DNA of 64,000 nt from a virus. The notes beneath the pieces were generated by a model that had not been told where the DNA came from, made no database searches, and saw only the letters and a list, made by a program, of their open reading frames with translations. A program made the translations under genes and the position numbers. Positions 47,032-55,235 of the stretch are shown here, one piece after another (position 1 is the stretch's first letter; every line of letters starts with the position of its first letter). The stretch covers positions 62,001 to 126,000 of IMG/VR virus record IMGVR_UViG_3300028394_000001; one strand, 5' to 3'.

Positions 47032-47597
47032 ATATCTTTTACCTCGACCATGATCCAAAAGTGTGTGCAGAAATGCACAATGACAAACATTGTATTAAAA
47101 TGATTCTTGAATATGCACAACTACTCTCAACTGCTCATCGTGTTCTTGACGGGACTATTATCGACCGCCTCAGTTCTTCTGGTCGTAAACAAAAAGCATA
47201 TGTACTTGCCGATAACCGTGACGCCACTCTTTACTCTGCTACTCATATCAATCACCCATCGGCAGTTTGGGTAAGACAATCCCGTGACAATTATGCATGG
47301 TTGTGGGATCTTTTAAAAGCTTTGTGTAAAGAATACACATATCGTTATGGTAAAGTGCATAAAGTTGAGCGTGATGGTCTACTTTGGGAATTATGGCATG
47401 TTCCTACAAAAATTCACCAACAAGAACATCCTACTTTTACTGAACCAACACCAGCTATGCCTGATGAAGTAAAAATTGCCGGTGATTCTATTGCATCATA
47501 TCGGAATTATTATATAAATAATAAGACGCACCTAGCCTCATGGCGTGGTAAGATTAACTCTCGTAATGTTCCAGGATGGTATAATGCCCAGCTATGA
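47028..47597 (+). CDS. Conserved T4-like phage protein
   Basis: A 189-residue protein (MNIFYLDHDPKVCAEMHNDKHCIKMILEYAQLLSTAHRVLDG) of a family common in T4-like phages. The NDKHCIKMILE helix with His pattern suggests a metal- or DNA-binding domain, and a HPSAVWVRQSRDNYAWLWDL segment follows. Function unknown. Start 47028 overlaps the previous stop (ATGA). Confidence 0.6.
   Translation: MNIFYLDHDPKVCAEMHNDKHCIKMILEYAQLLSTAHRVLDGTIIDRLSSSGRKQKAYVLADNRDATLYSATHINHPSAVWVRQSRDNYAWLWDLLKALCKEYTYRYGKVHKVERDGLLWELWHVPTKIHQQEHPTFTEPTPAMPDEVKIAGDSIASYRNYYINNKTHLASWRGKINSRNVPGWYNAQL
47513..47520 (+). promoter_or_regulatory. Late promoter-like TATAAATA inside gene
   Basis: Exact octamer near the end of the upstream gene, 64 nt before 47584. 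May boost the following genes late. Confidence 0.45.
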
Positions 47598-47862
47598 TTT
47601 CTTAAACAAAGATACAAACGAAGTAGAAGAACACCGTATGAGAATTGCGGAACTAGATTCGTTTGTTGAAAACAATCCACATCTTGAACGCTATCACACA
47701 GCACATAATCTTCCAATTATGTCCGACGGCTCTCGTATGTCTGTTCCTGGTATTGGTCAGGCACATATGGCCTTTGAGCGTGGTGTCATCCAGCGCATGA
47801 AAGAATCCATTCCAGGAAACACAATGTCAGGTCATAAAACAAAGTTGCCTAGAGAATGGTAA
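47584..47862 (+). CDS. Conserved small phage protein, zinc-ribbon relative
   Basis: A 92-residue protein (MPSYDFLNKDTNEVEEHRMRIAELDSFVENNPHLERYHT) resembling the FmdB-like small phage family MPxYxFxNK, but without clear cysteines. ATG 47584 is preferred because the N-terminus matches that family. Function unknown. Confidence 0.55.
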   Translation: MPSYDFLNKDTNEVEEHRMRIAELDSFVENNPHLERYHTAHNLPIMSDGSRMSVPGIGQAHMAFERGVIQRMKESIPGNTMSGHKTKLPREW

Positions 47863-48011
47863 TCAATCGTCCTTATCGCATTCCCGCACTTCTTGGTACT
47901 GGCTTTTACAAACAGCCACAAAAACAACAAGCACAACCCAAGAAAGTCCCACAAACCAAAGTAGCTGCTTTACTAAAGAAGGATTCTGCAACAACAAAAA
48001 CCTCCAAATAA
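47856..48011 (+). CDS. Tiny basic protein
   Basis: A 51-residue protein, Lys/Gln-rich, starting in an overlap with the upstream gene (ATG 47856, stop 47862). Likely disordered. Weakly supported. Confidence 0.4.
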   Translation: MVINRPYRIPALLGTGFYKQPQKQQAQPKKVPQTKVAALLKKDSATTKTSK

Positions 48012-48037
48012 TCCCGCAACAACAACAAGGATGTTTC

Positions 48038-48802
48038 ATGGCAAGCAATAGAAAAACAGCAATACAAAAACGTGATGATTCAATTGAAGGTGATGAGGTA
48101 ACACACAGACACCAACCCGTTTCAAACTCACTAAAAATAAAATTAGACCATTTAAAAACATTTGAAGCACTAACACAAAATCAACAAAAGTTCTTTGACG
48201 CATACAAAACAGGTGATTACTTTATTGGCCTATTAGGATCACCAGGTGTAGGTAAAACATTCTTAGCATTGTATCGTGCAATCGAAGAAGTATTAAACAA
48301 GGATAATCCTTTTACACATATTGTAGTTGTTCGTTCCGCTGTACAGGTAAGAGACCAAGGTTTTGTTCCTGGTACATTGGATGAAAAGATGGAGATTTAT
48401 GAAGTGCCTTACAAAGAAATTTGTGAGACACTTTTTGGTCGTTCTGATGCATGGGAAAGATTAAAGGAACAAGGTTACGCTAGATTCATTTCAACTACCG
48501 CTATTCGTGGTATCTCTATTGACAACTCTATCATTATTGTAGATGAATGCCAGTCAATGACATTTCATGAATTGAGTTCGGTTATCTCCCGTGTTGGCCA
48601 TCGTTCAAAGATTATATTTGTTGGTGACCTGAAACAGAATGACCTAATTAAGAGTAAACATGATATATCGGGCCTTGCTGAGTTTTTGAATGTTGCAAGA
48701 CATATGGATGAGTTTACTGAAATTTTATTTACACCAAACGACATTGTTCGCAGCAGTTTGGTCAAATCATGGATTGTTGCCTGCGATAAATTAGGAATAT
48801 AA
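48038..48802 (+). CDS. phoH: PhoH-like ATPase
   Basis: A 254-residue P-loop protein with GLLGSPGVGKTFLALYRA (Walker A), IIIVDECQSMTFHEL (Walker B), RSAVQVRDQGFVPGTLDEKM and a conserved FVGDLKQND segment, fitting PhoH. Common in phages of aquatic bacteria. Phosphate-limitation role is debated; ATPase and RNA-related activity is the safe claim. Overlaps the next gene by 1 nt. Confidence 0.85.
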   Translation: MASNRKTAIQKRDDSIEGDEVTHRHQPVSNSLKIKLDHLKTFEALTQNQQKFFDAYKTGDYFIGLLGSPGVGKTFLALYRAIEEVLNKDNPFTHIVVVRSAVQVRDQGFVPGTLDEKMEIYEVPYKEICETLFGRSDAWERLKEQGYARFISTTAIRGISIDNSIIIVDECQSMTFHELSSVISRVGHRSKIIFVGDLKQNDLIKSKHDISGLAEFLNVARHMDEFTEILFTPNDIVRSSLVKSWIVACDKLGI

Positions 48803-49398
48803 TGATTGATGATGTGTTATGTATTGAAGGTATCTTTGATGATCCGCAAGAAATTATAAATTTGGCGAAGAAACAAAGATACTATTCTTGTGAAGATAAT
48901 CCTACAGTAAAAAATACAAATATCAAGTATAGTGGTGAGAGAACCGACCATTTAGCCAACATATTGAGTGATGGTGAATACTATGAATTAACTAAGAAAA
49001 TCATAAGTAAAATATTCAAAAATGTACCATCGTCAAATATAAAGGCTCAAATTATTTGTTTGTTTCACTATCTAACTGAAATGGACATACCGAACAGTTC
49101 TTGGATACACAAAGATACATCATTGTATTCTGGTGTGATATATTTAAGTGAAGGTTTCAATGATAAATATAATAACCATGGTACCAAAATAATCATAGGC
49201 CGTGACGTTTTAAATTACCGCAATGAATTCAATAAGTTAATCCTATATCGTGGAGACTACTCACATTCGGCTAATTTTGGTTTTGGTCAAACTATAGATA
49301 ATTCAAGACTAACATTAAATTTCTTCATAAATGAAATAATGATTGATATGAAAAATGAAAATAAGGTAAAAGAGAAATACTATGATTACAAAACATGA
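48802..49398 (+). CDS. 2OG-Fe(II) oxygenase-like protein (1)
   Basis: A 198-residue protein with the iron-binding pattern H103-x-D105 (WIHKDTSLYSGVIYLSE), distal H155 (GDYSHSANFGFG) and R169 (SRLTLNFFI), as in phage 2OG-Fe(II) oxygenases. It lies at the start of the oxygenase/radical-SAM/halogenase island and directly follows PhoH. Probable hydroxylase; target unknown. Confidence 0.65.
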   Translation: MIDDVLCIEGIFDDPQEIINLAKKQRYYSCEDNPTVKNTNIKYSGERTDHLANILSDGEYYELTKKIISKIFKNVPSSNIKAQIICLFHYLTEMDIPNSSWIHKDTSLYSGVIYLSEGFNDKYNNHGTKIIIGRDVLNYRNEFNKLILYRGDYSHSANFGFGQTIDNSRLTLNFFINEIMIDMKNENKVKEKYYDYKT

Positions 49399-49966
49399 AT
49401 GGTGGTCAACACCTGTTTGGGAGATTGAAACAGGATTTGATGAATATTTTAATTTGTGTTTTAGAAATGAATTACTTGATTTGATTTGTGCAAGTGAACA
49501 TAACAAATATGTCGATATTTGGACAGTAGATTCCGACTATTGCAGACAATTGAAGAATAAAATATATGAAATGATGGATTTAATTTTACCTGAATATTTT
49601 TCAAACTACCACGAATCAAAACCCTTTATATCAAATGGATGGGTGAATCAGCAAAAACCAGGACAATCATTTCCACTACACAGTCATGGTGAAAGTGTGG
49701 TGGCTTGCGTGTATTATATAGAAACTTATGAGAATAGTGGTGACCTTCTGATAGTAGATCCAAGGGGTTCTGTTGTTTGGGATTTGAATGTTGAGAATGG
49801 TGTAAACTCAGTAAAATATAAAAGAATTACACCAAAGGCAGGTAAAATGGTCTTATTTCCATCGTATCTATTACATTCAGTTGAAGAAAATAAGTCAGAA
49901 AAAACAAGATTTGGCATTGCTACAAATATACATATTCCCACGAAACACTATATAAATGACAGATAA
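49382..49966 (+). CDS. 2OG-Fe(II) oxygenase, TIGR02466 type (2)
   Basis: A 194-residue protein: H100-S-H102 (FPLHSHGESVV), GDLLIVDPRGSVVWD, H165 (SYLLHSVEEN) and R176 supply the two-His/one-His facial triad in this family's version plus the 2OG-binding Arg. It shares the DLLxxDPRGxVVWD loop with the protein at 53194, so they are paralogues. Ends before the late promoter. Confidence 0.75.
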   Translation: MITKHEWWSTPVWEIETGFDEYFNLCFRNELLDLICASEHNKYVDIWTVDSDYCRQLKNKIYEMMDLILPEYFSNYHESKPFISNGWVNQQKPGQSFPLHSHGESVVACVYYIETYENSGDLLIVDPRGSVVWDLNVENGVNSVKYKRITPKAGKMVLFPSYLLHSVEENKSEKTRFGIATNIHIPTKHYINDR

Positions 49967-49969
49967 ATA
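49962..49969 (+). promoter_or_regulatory. Late promoter-like GATAAATA
   Basis: One mismatch from TATAAATA, 24 nt before the Cys-rich protein start, which has CGGAG upstream. Confidence 0.6.
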
Positions 49970-49993
49970 GACCATATCTTCGGAGAACAAAAA

Positions 49994-50395
49994 ATGACAT
50001 TACCAAACACATCTCAAGGAATATCTTTTCAAAATATAAGAGATGAAACGGGCCAACCTGCGGGTTTTTCCGCATCTATGCAATGGGTCAAGGACAACAG
50101 CAAACTCACAAAAGGCGGCGCCACTGGTGTTATTAATGACATGGGATCCCTACGCGATAAGGCATATTATAGAGATAATACTTCAGGCAATTGTAGTAAT
50201 GGTAATTGTACATCTAATTGTAATTGCGGTAATAAAAATTGCAGTAATTGTATTATTACTGGCACCGTAAATTGTGCAAATTGCGATGCTTCGGCTTTTA
50301 TCCAACCGAATTGTAATTGCAATTGTACATATAATTGTACCACTTCGTCAACATCTTTTAACTGTGATTGTTGGATCTGTGCTTGTACTTGGTAA
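49994..50395 (+). CDS. Cysteine-rich (Asn-Cys repeat) protein, probable RiPP-type substrate
   Basis: A 133-residue protein. Residues 1-60 (MTLPNTSQGISFQNIRDETGQ ... INDMGSLRDKAYYRDN) look like the N-terminus of phage collar/tail structural proteins. Residues 67-131 carry 16 cysteines; the first 13 are all preceded by Asn (NC), then DC, IC and AC. There is no long signal peptide. A late promoter and ribosome-binding site stand before it, and a radical SAM enzyme gene follows 21 nt later. Likely modified, virion-linked peptide; inference. Confidence 0.7.
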   Translation: MTLPNTSQGISFQNIRDETGQPAGFSASMQWVKDNSKLTKGGATGVINDMGSLRDKAYYRDNTSGNCSNGNCTSNCNCGNKNCSNCIITGTVNCANCDASAFIQPNCNCNCTYNCTTSSTSFNCDCWICACTW

Positions 50396-50416
50396 TTTAA
50401 TAAACTAGGAAAAAAT

Positions 50417-51901
50417 ATGATTTTTGAAATTAATGCGGAGCGTAGTGCTTCAGACGTAAAGACTTTTTATTATGATAATGAAAAAAATATACTTTCAGAT
50501 TCTACTGGATTTGTTTATGAGTATCCGGAACCACAGATTCCACAACCCGTAACAGGTACAGGCTTGGAGTTATTCCATAAATGTGAAGAGGTTAAACCCT
50601 TTGATAAAAATACTCCACTAAAAAAATCAAAAGATGTTACTGTCATTAAAATCCAATTAGGTTTATCATGCAACTACTCTTGTGATTACTGCTCACAAAG
50701 GTTTGTTGAAAGGCCACCAGAAACTAGTAAAAAGGATATTGAATCTTTCATCTCTAAGTTGGATAATCTAAACATTACAGAAAAAGCTGGACTAAGAGTT
50801 GAATTTTGGGGTGGTGAACCACTTGTCTATTGGAAAACATTAAAACCTCTCGCTGAAACAATTGCTGAGAAATTTTCTCATTGGAAAAAGAAACCATCTT
50901 TTGGCATGGTGACTAATGGATCACTATTGACAAGAGAAATATGTTCTTGGTTATATTATATGGGTTTTGGTGTTGGTATTAGTCATGATGGTCCAGGTCA
51001 ACATGCTCGTGGTCCTGATCCATTTGAAGATCCAGAAAAAAAGAAAATCATCTTAGAGTTTTATAAAGTAATGCATTCCCAAAATCGTATTAGTTTTAAT
51101 TCTATGATGAATAGAAAGAATACTAGCCGCAAACAAATCCATGATTGGTTTGTTAATTTAACAGGTGATCCTACTGTTCCAATTGGTGAGGGTGGTTTTA
51201 TTGATGCATATGATGAAGCCGCTATCAATAGTTCATTAGAAACAAAACAAGAACATTTTGAATACCGAAGAAATGCATTTAATGATATTTATAGTACAGA
51301 TAATACAGATGAACAAATTAATTTTGGTATTATTAATGACAAAACAGACATGTTTGTTCGTGGTGTTTTGAATCACACTGAATCTAAATTTGTTGGTCAA
51401 AAATGCGGAATGGACAACGAAGGAACAATTTCTGTAGACCTCAAAGGTAACATCACAACTTGCCAAAATGTTTCTATAATGGAAACCAGTAAAAACGGTG
51501 AGTCACACTTAGGTGGTAACTTAGATGATTACGAAAATGTTGAACTGAAATCTGTTACTCATTGGATGAACCGAGCAGGTTGTAAGGATTGTCCTGTGTT
51601 GCATTTATGTAAAGGTTCTTGTATGTACCTTGACGGTAAATTTTGGGATATAACTTGCAATAATGCTTATAGTGATAATGTTGTTTTCTTTGCTTTAGCT
51701 CTGGAAAGAATTACAAATGGTTACATACCAACTAAAATTAAAGGTGATGGATTAGCTTTAGAAAGACAAGACATTTGGGGAACACTATATGAACACAAAG
51801 AAGTTGAAAAGAAAAAAATGATACCAATTAAAATTATAGCAGAAAAAATTGGTATGTTAAATGATGTTGAAATTTACGGACAATCAAGAGTAGAGGCATA
51901 A
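50417..51901 (+). CDS. Radical SAM/SPASM maturase
   Basis: A 494-residue radical SAM enzyme. The [4Fe-4S] motif C85-xxx-C89-xx-C92 (CNYSCDYC) is followed by GGEP at 132-135. A C-terminal auxiliary cluster region resembles SPASM (CGMD ... ITTCQNVS ... GCKDCPVLHLCKGSC ... TCNN). N-terminal residues 1-70 form a separate domain. This architecture is that of peptide-modifying maturases (anSME/RiPP types). The immediately upstream Cys-rich gene is its obvious substrate. Confidence 0.85.
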   Translation: MIFEINAERSASDVKTFYYDNEKNILSDSTGFVYEYPEPQIPQPVTGTGLELFHKCEEVKPFDKNTPLKKSKDVTVIKIQLGLSCNYSCDYCSQRFVERPPETSKKDIESFISKLDNLNITEKAGLRVEFWGGEPLVYWKTLKPLAETIAEKFSHWKKKPSFGMVTNGSLLTREICSWLYYMGFGVGISHDGPGQHARGPDPFEDPEKKKIILEFYKVMHSQNRISFNSMMNRKNTSRKQIHDWFVNLTGDPTVPIGEGGFIDAYDEAAINSSLETKQEHFEYRRNAFNDIYSTDNTDEQINFGIINDKTDMFVRGVLNHTESKFVGQKCGMDNEGTISVDLKGNITTCQNVSIMETSKNGESHLGGNLDDYENVELKSVTHWMNRAGCKDCPVLHLCKGSCMYLDGKFWDITCNNAYSDNVVFFALALERITNGYIPTKIKGDGLALERQDIWGTLYEHKEVEKKKMIPIKIIAEKIGMLNDVEIYGQSRVEA

Positions 51902-51902
51902 A

Positions 51903-52538
51903 ATGAAAGTTACAATCACACAAGAATTGCAGAATTGCATTAACCTTTTAAATTCTATTCCTGCTGTAAAATCAGTTGCAGTATCTGAAGCTTCAGACAT
52001 TATTAAATCACAAATTAAAAATGTAGACTCTTTCGTATTCAGTTTAACTAACGAGATGGGTAATACAATTAAATATATTATTCCTAAAAATGCGATTATT
52101 CGTGCAACAACTCATCCAGTGGAAGATTTTATGGATATTGTTAATGTTATAACACAAAGACTACAATTCTTAGATGAAAATACGAATCCAGATTGGATTG
52201 AACCTTGTTATTATAATAATATCGAAACAACTAGAGTTGAAGTGGTCAGAGAAGATATAGCACCAATTGCCGCAAATACTGAATTGCAATTATTAGTGAA
52301 TAGTTTGGAGGATCTACCTGGACTATTTAATGTTAATGTTTATTCATTAACATCAGGCAATGCCGATAGTGTATTTTTTACTTGTGATATTATTGAACAT
52401 CCTCGAGGTGGAAAAATTAATTTTGTGGTGCCTTTTAGTACATGCACAAATCTCGAAATGCATTCACAACTGATTGATAATGCAAATGAGTTATTCGAAC
52501 AAGCAAAAACAGGAAATACAACAACTAGTCAATCTTAA
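51903..52538 (+). CDS. Two-repeat protein of unknown function in maturase island
   Basis: A 211-residue protein consisting of two similar halves: residues 1-95 (ELQNCINLLNSIPAVKSVAVSEAS ... NVDSFVFSLTNEMGNTIKYIIP) and 125-200 (ELQLLVNSLEDLPGLFNVNVYSLTSG ... ADSVFFTCDIIEHPRGGKINFVVP). No known motif. It follows the radical SAM gene by one nucleotide, so it may help substrate recognition; it could be an RRE-like partner, but no homology is asserted. Confidence 0.5.
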   Translation: MKVTITQELQNCINLLNSIPAVKSVAVSEASDIIKSQIKNVDSFVFSLTNEMGNTIKYIIPKNAIIRATTHPVEDFMDIVNVITQRLQFLDENTNPDWIEPCYYNNIETTRVEVVREDIAPIAANTELQLLVNSLEDLPGLFNVNVYSLTSGNADSVFFTCDIIEHPRGGKINFVVPFSTCTNLEMHSQLIDNANELFEQAKTGNTTTSQS

Positions 52539-52544
52539 AATATT

Positions 52545-53201
52545 ATGAGAATCGAGAATATTTTTGGTTATAACATAACAAGAATACAATGTACAAATGA
52601 ATCTCTCTATAGAGATAATGAAATAACCAAAACGGTTAACAATGTATTTAATTTTCCAAAAGTTCAAAGTAGAGATAGAACACTCAAGGGAGATTCTCAT
52701 AAAGGTGCAGGTCTAACCACGGTTAGTGAATCATACCTTTCTTTAGTAAATCTACCGGGTTTTGGTAATTTAACTGAATGGATTACACAGCAATTTTTAT
52801 TGGCAAAAGAACCTTTGGGGCTTGACAATAAAGGAAATATCGTGTATTATAAGAGAAGTTGGGCAAATAGGTTATTTCGTGGCGGCCATGGATTATGCCA
52901 TAATCACAATAAAGTGGATAACTATATTGCGAGTCTTACGGATTATACAAATGAAAATTTTAGACCAGATGCTGTTGGTATTTTTTATCTTGATGTGCCG
53001 GAAGCTTCATCAAATTTAGTCATAGTTAAAGATGGCAAACCTGAGACTTGGATTGATGATTATGTAGAAGAAGATACTCATTGGATACAACCAATAGAAG
53101 GAGAGTTATTAATACACTCTCCTGATGTATATCATGCTGTGAGTGTTCATCACAATAATTTACCTCGTAATGTTTTTGTTTTTGATATTGAATATGTTTA
53201 A
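52545..53201 (+). CDS. 2OG-Fe(II) oxygenase-like protein (3)
   Basis: A 218-residue protein with CH119-N-H121 (GLCHNHNKVDNYI), YLDVPEASSNLVIVKDG, H197 (PDVYHAVSVHHN) and R208 (LPRNVFVFDI), consistent with a hydroxylase of the phage 2OG family, although the first metal pair is HxH instead of HxD. Overlaps the next gene by 8 nt. Confidence 0.6.
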   Translation: MRIENIFGYNITRIQCTNESLYRDNEITKTVNNVFNFPKVQSRDRTLKGDSHKGAGLTTVSESYLSLVNLPGFGNLTEWITQQFLLAKEPLGLDNKGNIVYYKRSWANRLFRGGHGLCHNHNKVDNYIASLTDYTNENFRPDAVGIFYLDVPEASSNLVIVKDGKPETWIDDYVEEDTHWIQPIEGELLIHSPDVYHAVSVHHNNLPRNVFVFDIEYV

Positions 53202-53718
53202 AAAGAATCTTTTTGCAACACCAATTTGGCAAAGAATATTGCCAATTGAATTGAACAATGGATTATTAGAAGAATCTACTCAATTTGATGGTAATATATT
53301 TGATATGAACCTAACATATACAAATAAACTAAAAAACATTATTAGAGAATTATACATCAACATCAACTATGAATACATACTTGAAGAACGCACAATTCAT
53401 GGTAGACTGAATATAATAAATTATGGAGAAAATGATACACCACACAGTCACATAGGTAAATCACTTTTAGTTGGTGTCTATTATTTGGATGTTGAGATTG
53501 ATACGGGTGACCTTTTGTTACACGATCCCAGAGGTGGTGTTGTTTGGGATAATTTAGATTTTGAACCGAATGACCCTATAAAAGGAAAAACTTCCAGAAC
53601 TTATCATAGAATTAAACCTGTAAACGGATTATTAATTATGTTTCCTGGATATTTGGTACATTCAGTAGAAAACAATATGAATAAAAAACCAAGAAAGTCG
53701 ATAGTTATTAACATATGA
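53194..53718 (+). CDS. 2OG-Fe(II) oxygenase, TIGR02466 type (4)
   Basis: A 174-residue protein (start ATG 53194, MFKKNLFATPIWQ). H84-S-H86 (TPHSHIGKS), GDLLLHDPRGGVVWD, H156 (GYLVHSVENN) and R167. Close relative of the protein at 49382. It may hydroxylate Asn, Asp or Pro residues or a small molecule. Confidence 0.75.
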   Translation: MFKKNLFATPIWQRILPIELNNGLLEESTQFDGNIFDMNLTYTNKLKNIIRELYININYEYILEERTIHGRLNIINYGENDTPHSHIGKSLLVGVYYLDVEIDTGDLLLHDPRGGVVWDNLDFEPNDPIKGKTSRTYHRIKPVNGLLIMFPGYLVHSVENNMNKKPRKSIVINI

Positions 53719-55235
53719 AATATACAATATTGGGTGGCGGAAGTGCTGGTTGGTTAACTGCATTGTTCATTAGAAAAATTTGTCCAGATGATGAGGTAAC
53801 TGTCATTGCTAGCTCCGAAATTGGAATTTTAGGTGCAGGTGAAGGCACTACACCTCAATTTCCTATGTTTCTTAAAAAGATTGATATATCGGTTCATGAT
53901 ATAATTAAAAACGCTAAAGGAACATTTAAGAATGGAATTAAATTTACTAATTGGAATGGAGATGGTGAACATTACTATCATAACTTTCAAGATTCATTAG
54001 TAAATTTCGAAGATTACAAACACATTGATGTTAATCCCTATGCTTTAAATAACATTTCAAACCATGAAAATTTAGATAGCTTGAATTTTACTCCACTCAT
54101 ATCTGAAAAAAATAAAGTAAAATATATAAAATCTAATGATAAAGAATGTGGATCGGATGCGTTACATTTTGATGCAAATTTATTAGCCAAATATTTTCAA
54201 ACTGTTGGTTTAGAAAGAAATATTAAACTTGTTGATGATGAAGTTATTTCTGTTGATTCAAAGGACAATAAGATTGTTGGATTTAATTTAAAATCAAATA
54301 ATAAGATAGATACGGATTTTGTTTTTGATTGTTCTGGTTTTAAAAGATTTCTAATTGGTGGCCACTACAAAGGTAAATGGAATTCTTATAATGACCATTT
54401 ACCAATGAAACGAGCGATGCCTTTCTTTGTTCAGAACGACACTAAAGAGATTCCACCATACACAGAAAGTATTGCTATGAAGTATGGTTGGGTTTGGAAG
54501 ATTCCGGTACAAGGTCGATTTGGTTGTGGTTATGTGTTTGATTCGGATTTGGTGTCTGATGAAGAAATCAAAAAAGAGTTGGAGGAATATTTTGGACATG
54601 AAATTATAAGTCCAAGAACATTCACTTTTAATCCAGGTTGTTTTGAAGAGGTGTGTATAGGTAACTGTATTGCTATTGGTTTATCAGCCGCTTTTATTGA
54701 ACCACTTGAAGCGACAAGCATATGGGTTACCATTATGCAATTGACTGAATTTGAAGCGAATAAAAACAAAATCTTAAACGACTCTGGTGATTCTATTGAA
54801 TCATATAATCAAACTATTAAGGCAATAAACAGAGACATTTTAAACTTTATACAATTACACTATTTAACTAATCGTAATGATAGTGTTTTTTGGAATACTT
54901 TTAAAGTAAAAAACAAGGTATTACCGCAAATAGAAGGTCTTAAAGAATTGTGTCAAGATAAAATTCCAGAATCTCACAATTTAAAATACCTTACATTAAC
55001 AGAAAATATTAACATAGGTTGTTCGCGTAGTAACCATCGGGGTATTTTTTCCGAAACAAGTTGGCATCAAGTTGGTGCCGGCATAAAATTCTTTAAAGAA
55101 GATATTGCAAGAAAAGTTTTGGATACTGAATATCCAAATTTTAAAAATGAGGTTATATTTCAGGACTTTTTTGAAAAAAATAGTGAACTGTTATATGACC
55201 ATTACGATTACATAGAGAAATTAAAAAATGTTTAA
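53715..55235 (+). CDS. Flavin-dependent tryptophan halogenase-like protein
   Basis: A 506-residue FAD protein: GGGSAGWLTAL (GxGxxG), GAGEGTTPQF, FKNGIKFTNW with K72 in the position of the catalytic Lys of PrnA-type halogenases, GWVWKIPVQGRFGCGYVFDSD (WxWxIP motif), SAAFIEPLEATSIWVTIMQL. Comparable viral enzymes exist, such as VirX1 of cyanophage Syn10. It needs reduced flavin. Tryptophan occurs in the Cys-rich protein at positions 31, 127 and 133; whether it is the substrate is unknown. Confidence 0.85.
   Translation: MKYTILGGGSAGWLTALFIRKICPDDEVTVIASSEIGILGAGEGTTPQFPMFLKKIDISVHDIIKNAKGTFKNGIKFTNWNGDGEHYYHNFQDSLVNFEDYKHIDVNPYALNNISNHENLDSLNFTPLISEKNKVKYIKSNDKECGSDALHFDANLLAKYFQTVGLERNIKLVDDEVISVDSKDNKIVGFNLKSNNKIDTDFVFDCSGFKRFLIGGHYKGKWNSYNDHLPMKRAMPFFVQNDTKEIPPYTESIAMKYGWVWKIPVQGRFGCGYVFDSDLVSDEEIKKELEEYFGHEIISPRTFTFNPGCFEEVCIGNCIAIGLSAAFIEPLEATSIWVTIMQLTEFEANKNKILNDSGDSIESYNQTIKAINRDILNFIQLHYLTNRNDSVFWNTFKVKNKVLPQIEGLKELCQDKIPESHNLKYLTLTENINIGCSRSNHRGIFSETSWHQVGAGIKFFKEDIARKVLDTEYPNFKNEVIFQDFFEKNSELLYDHYDYIEKLKNV

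Noticed and set aside
50200-50390. Repetitive AATTGT stretch as a CRISPR or tandem DNA repeat
   Set aside because: It reflects the codons of the Asn-Cys repeat (AAT TGT) in a long open frame; there are no spacers or constant repeat lengths.
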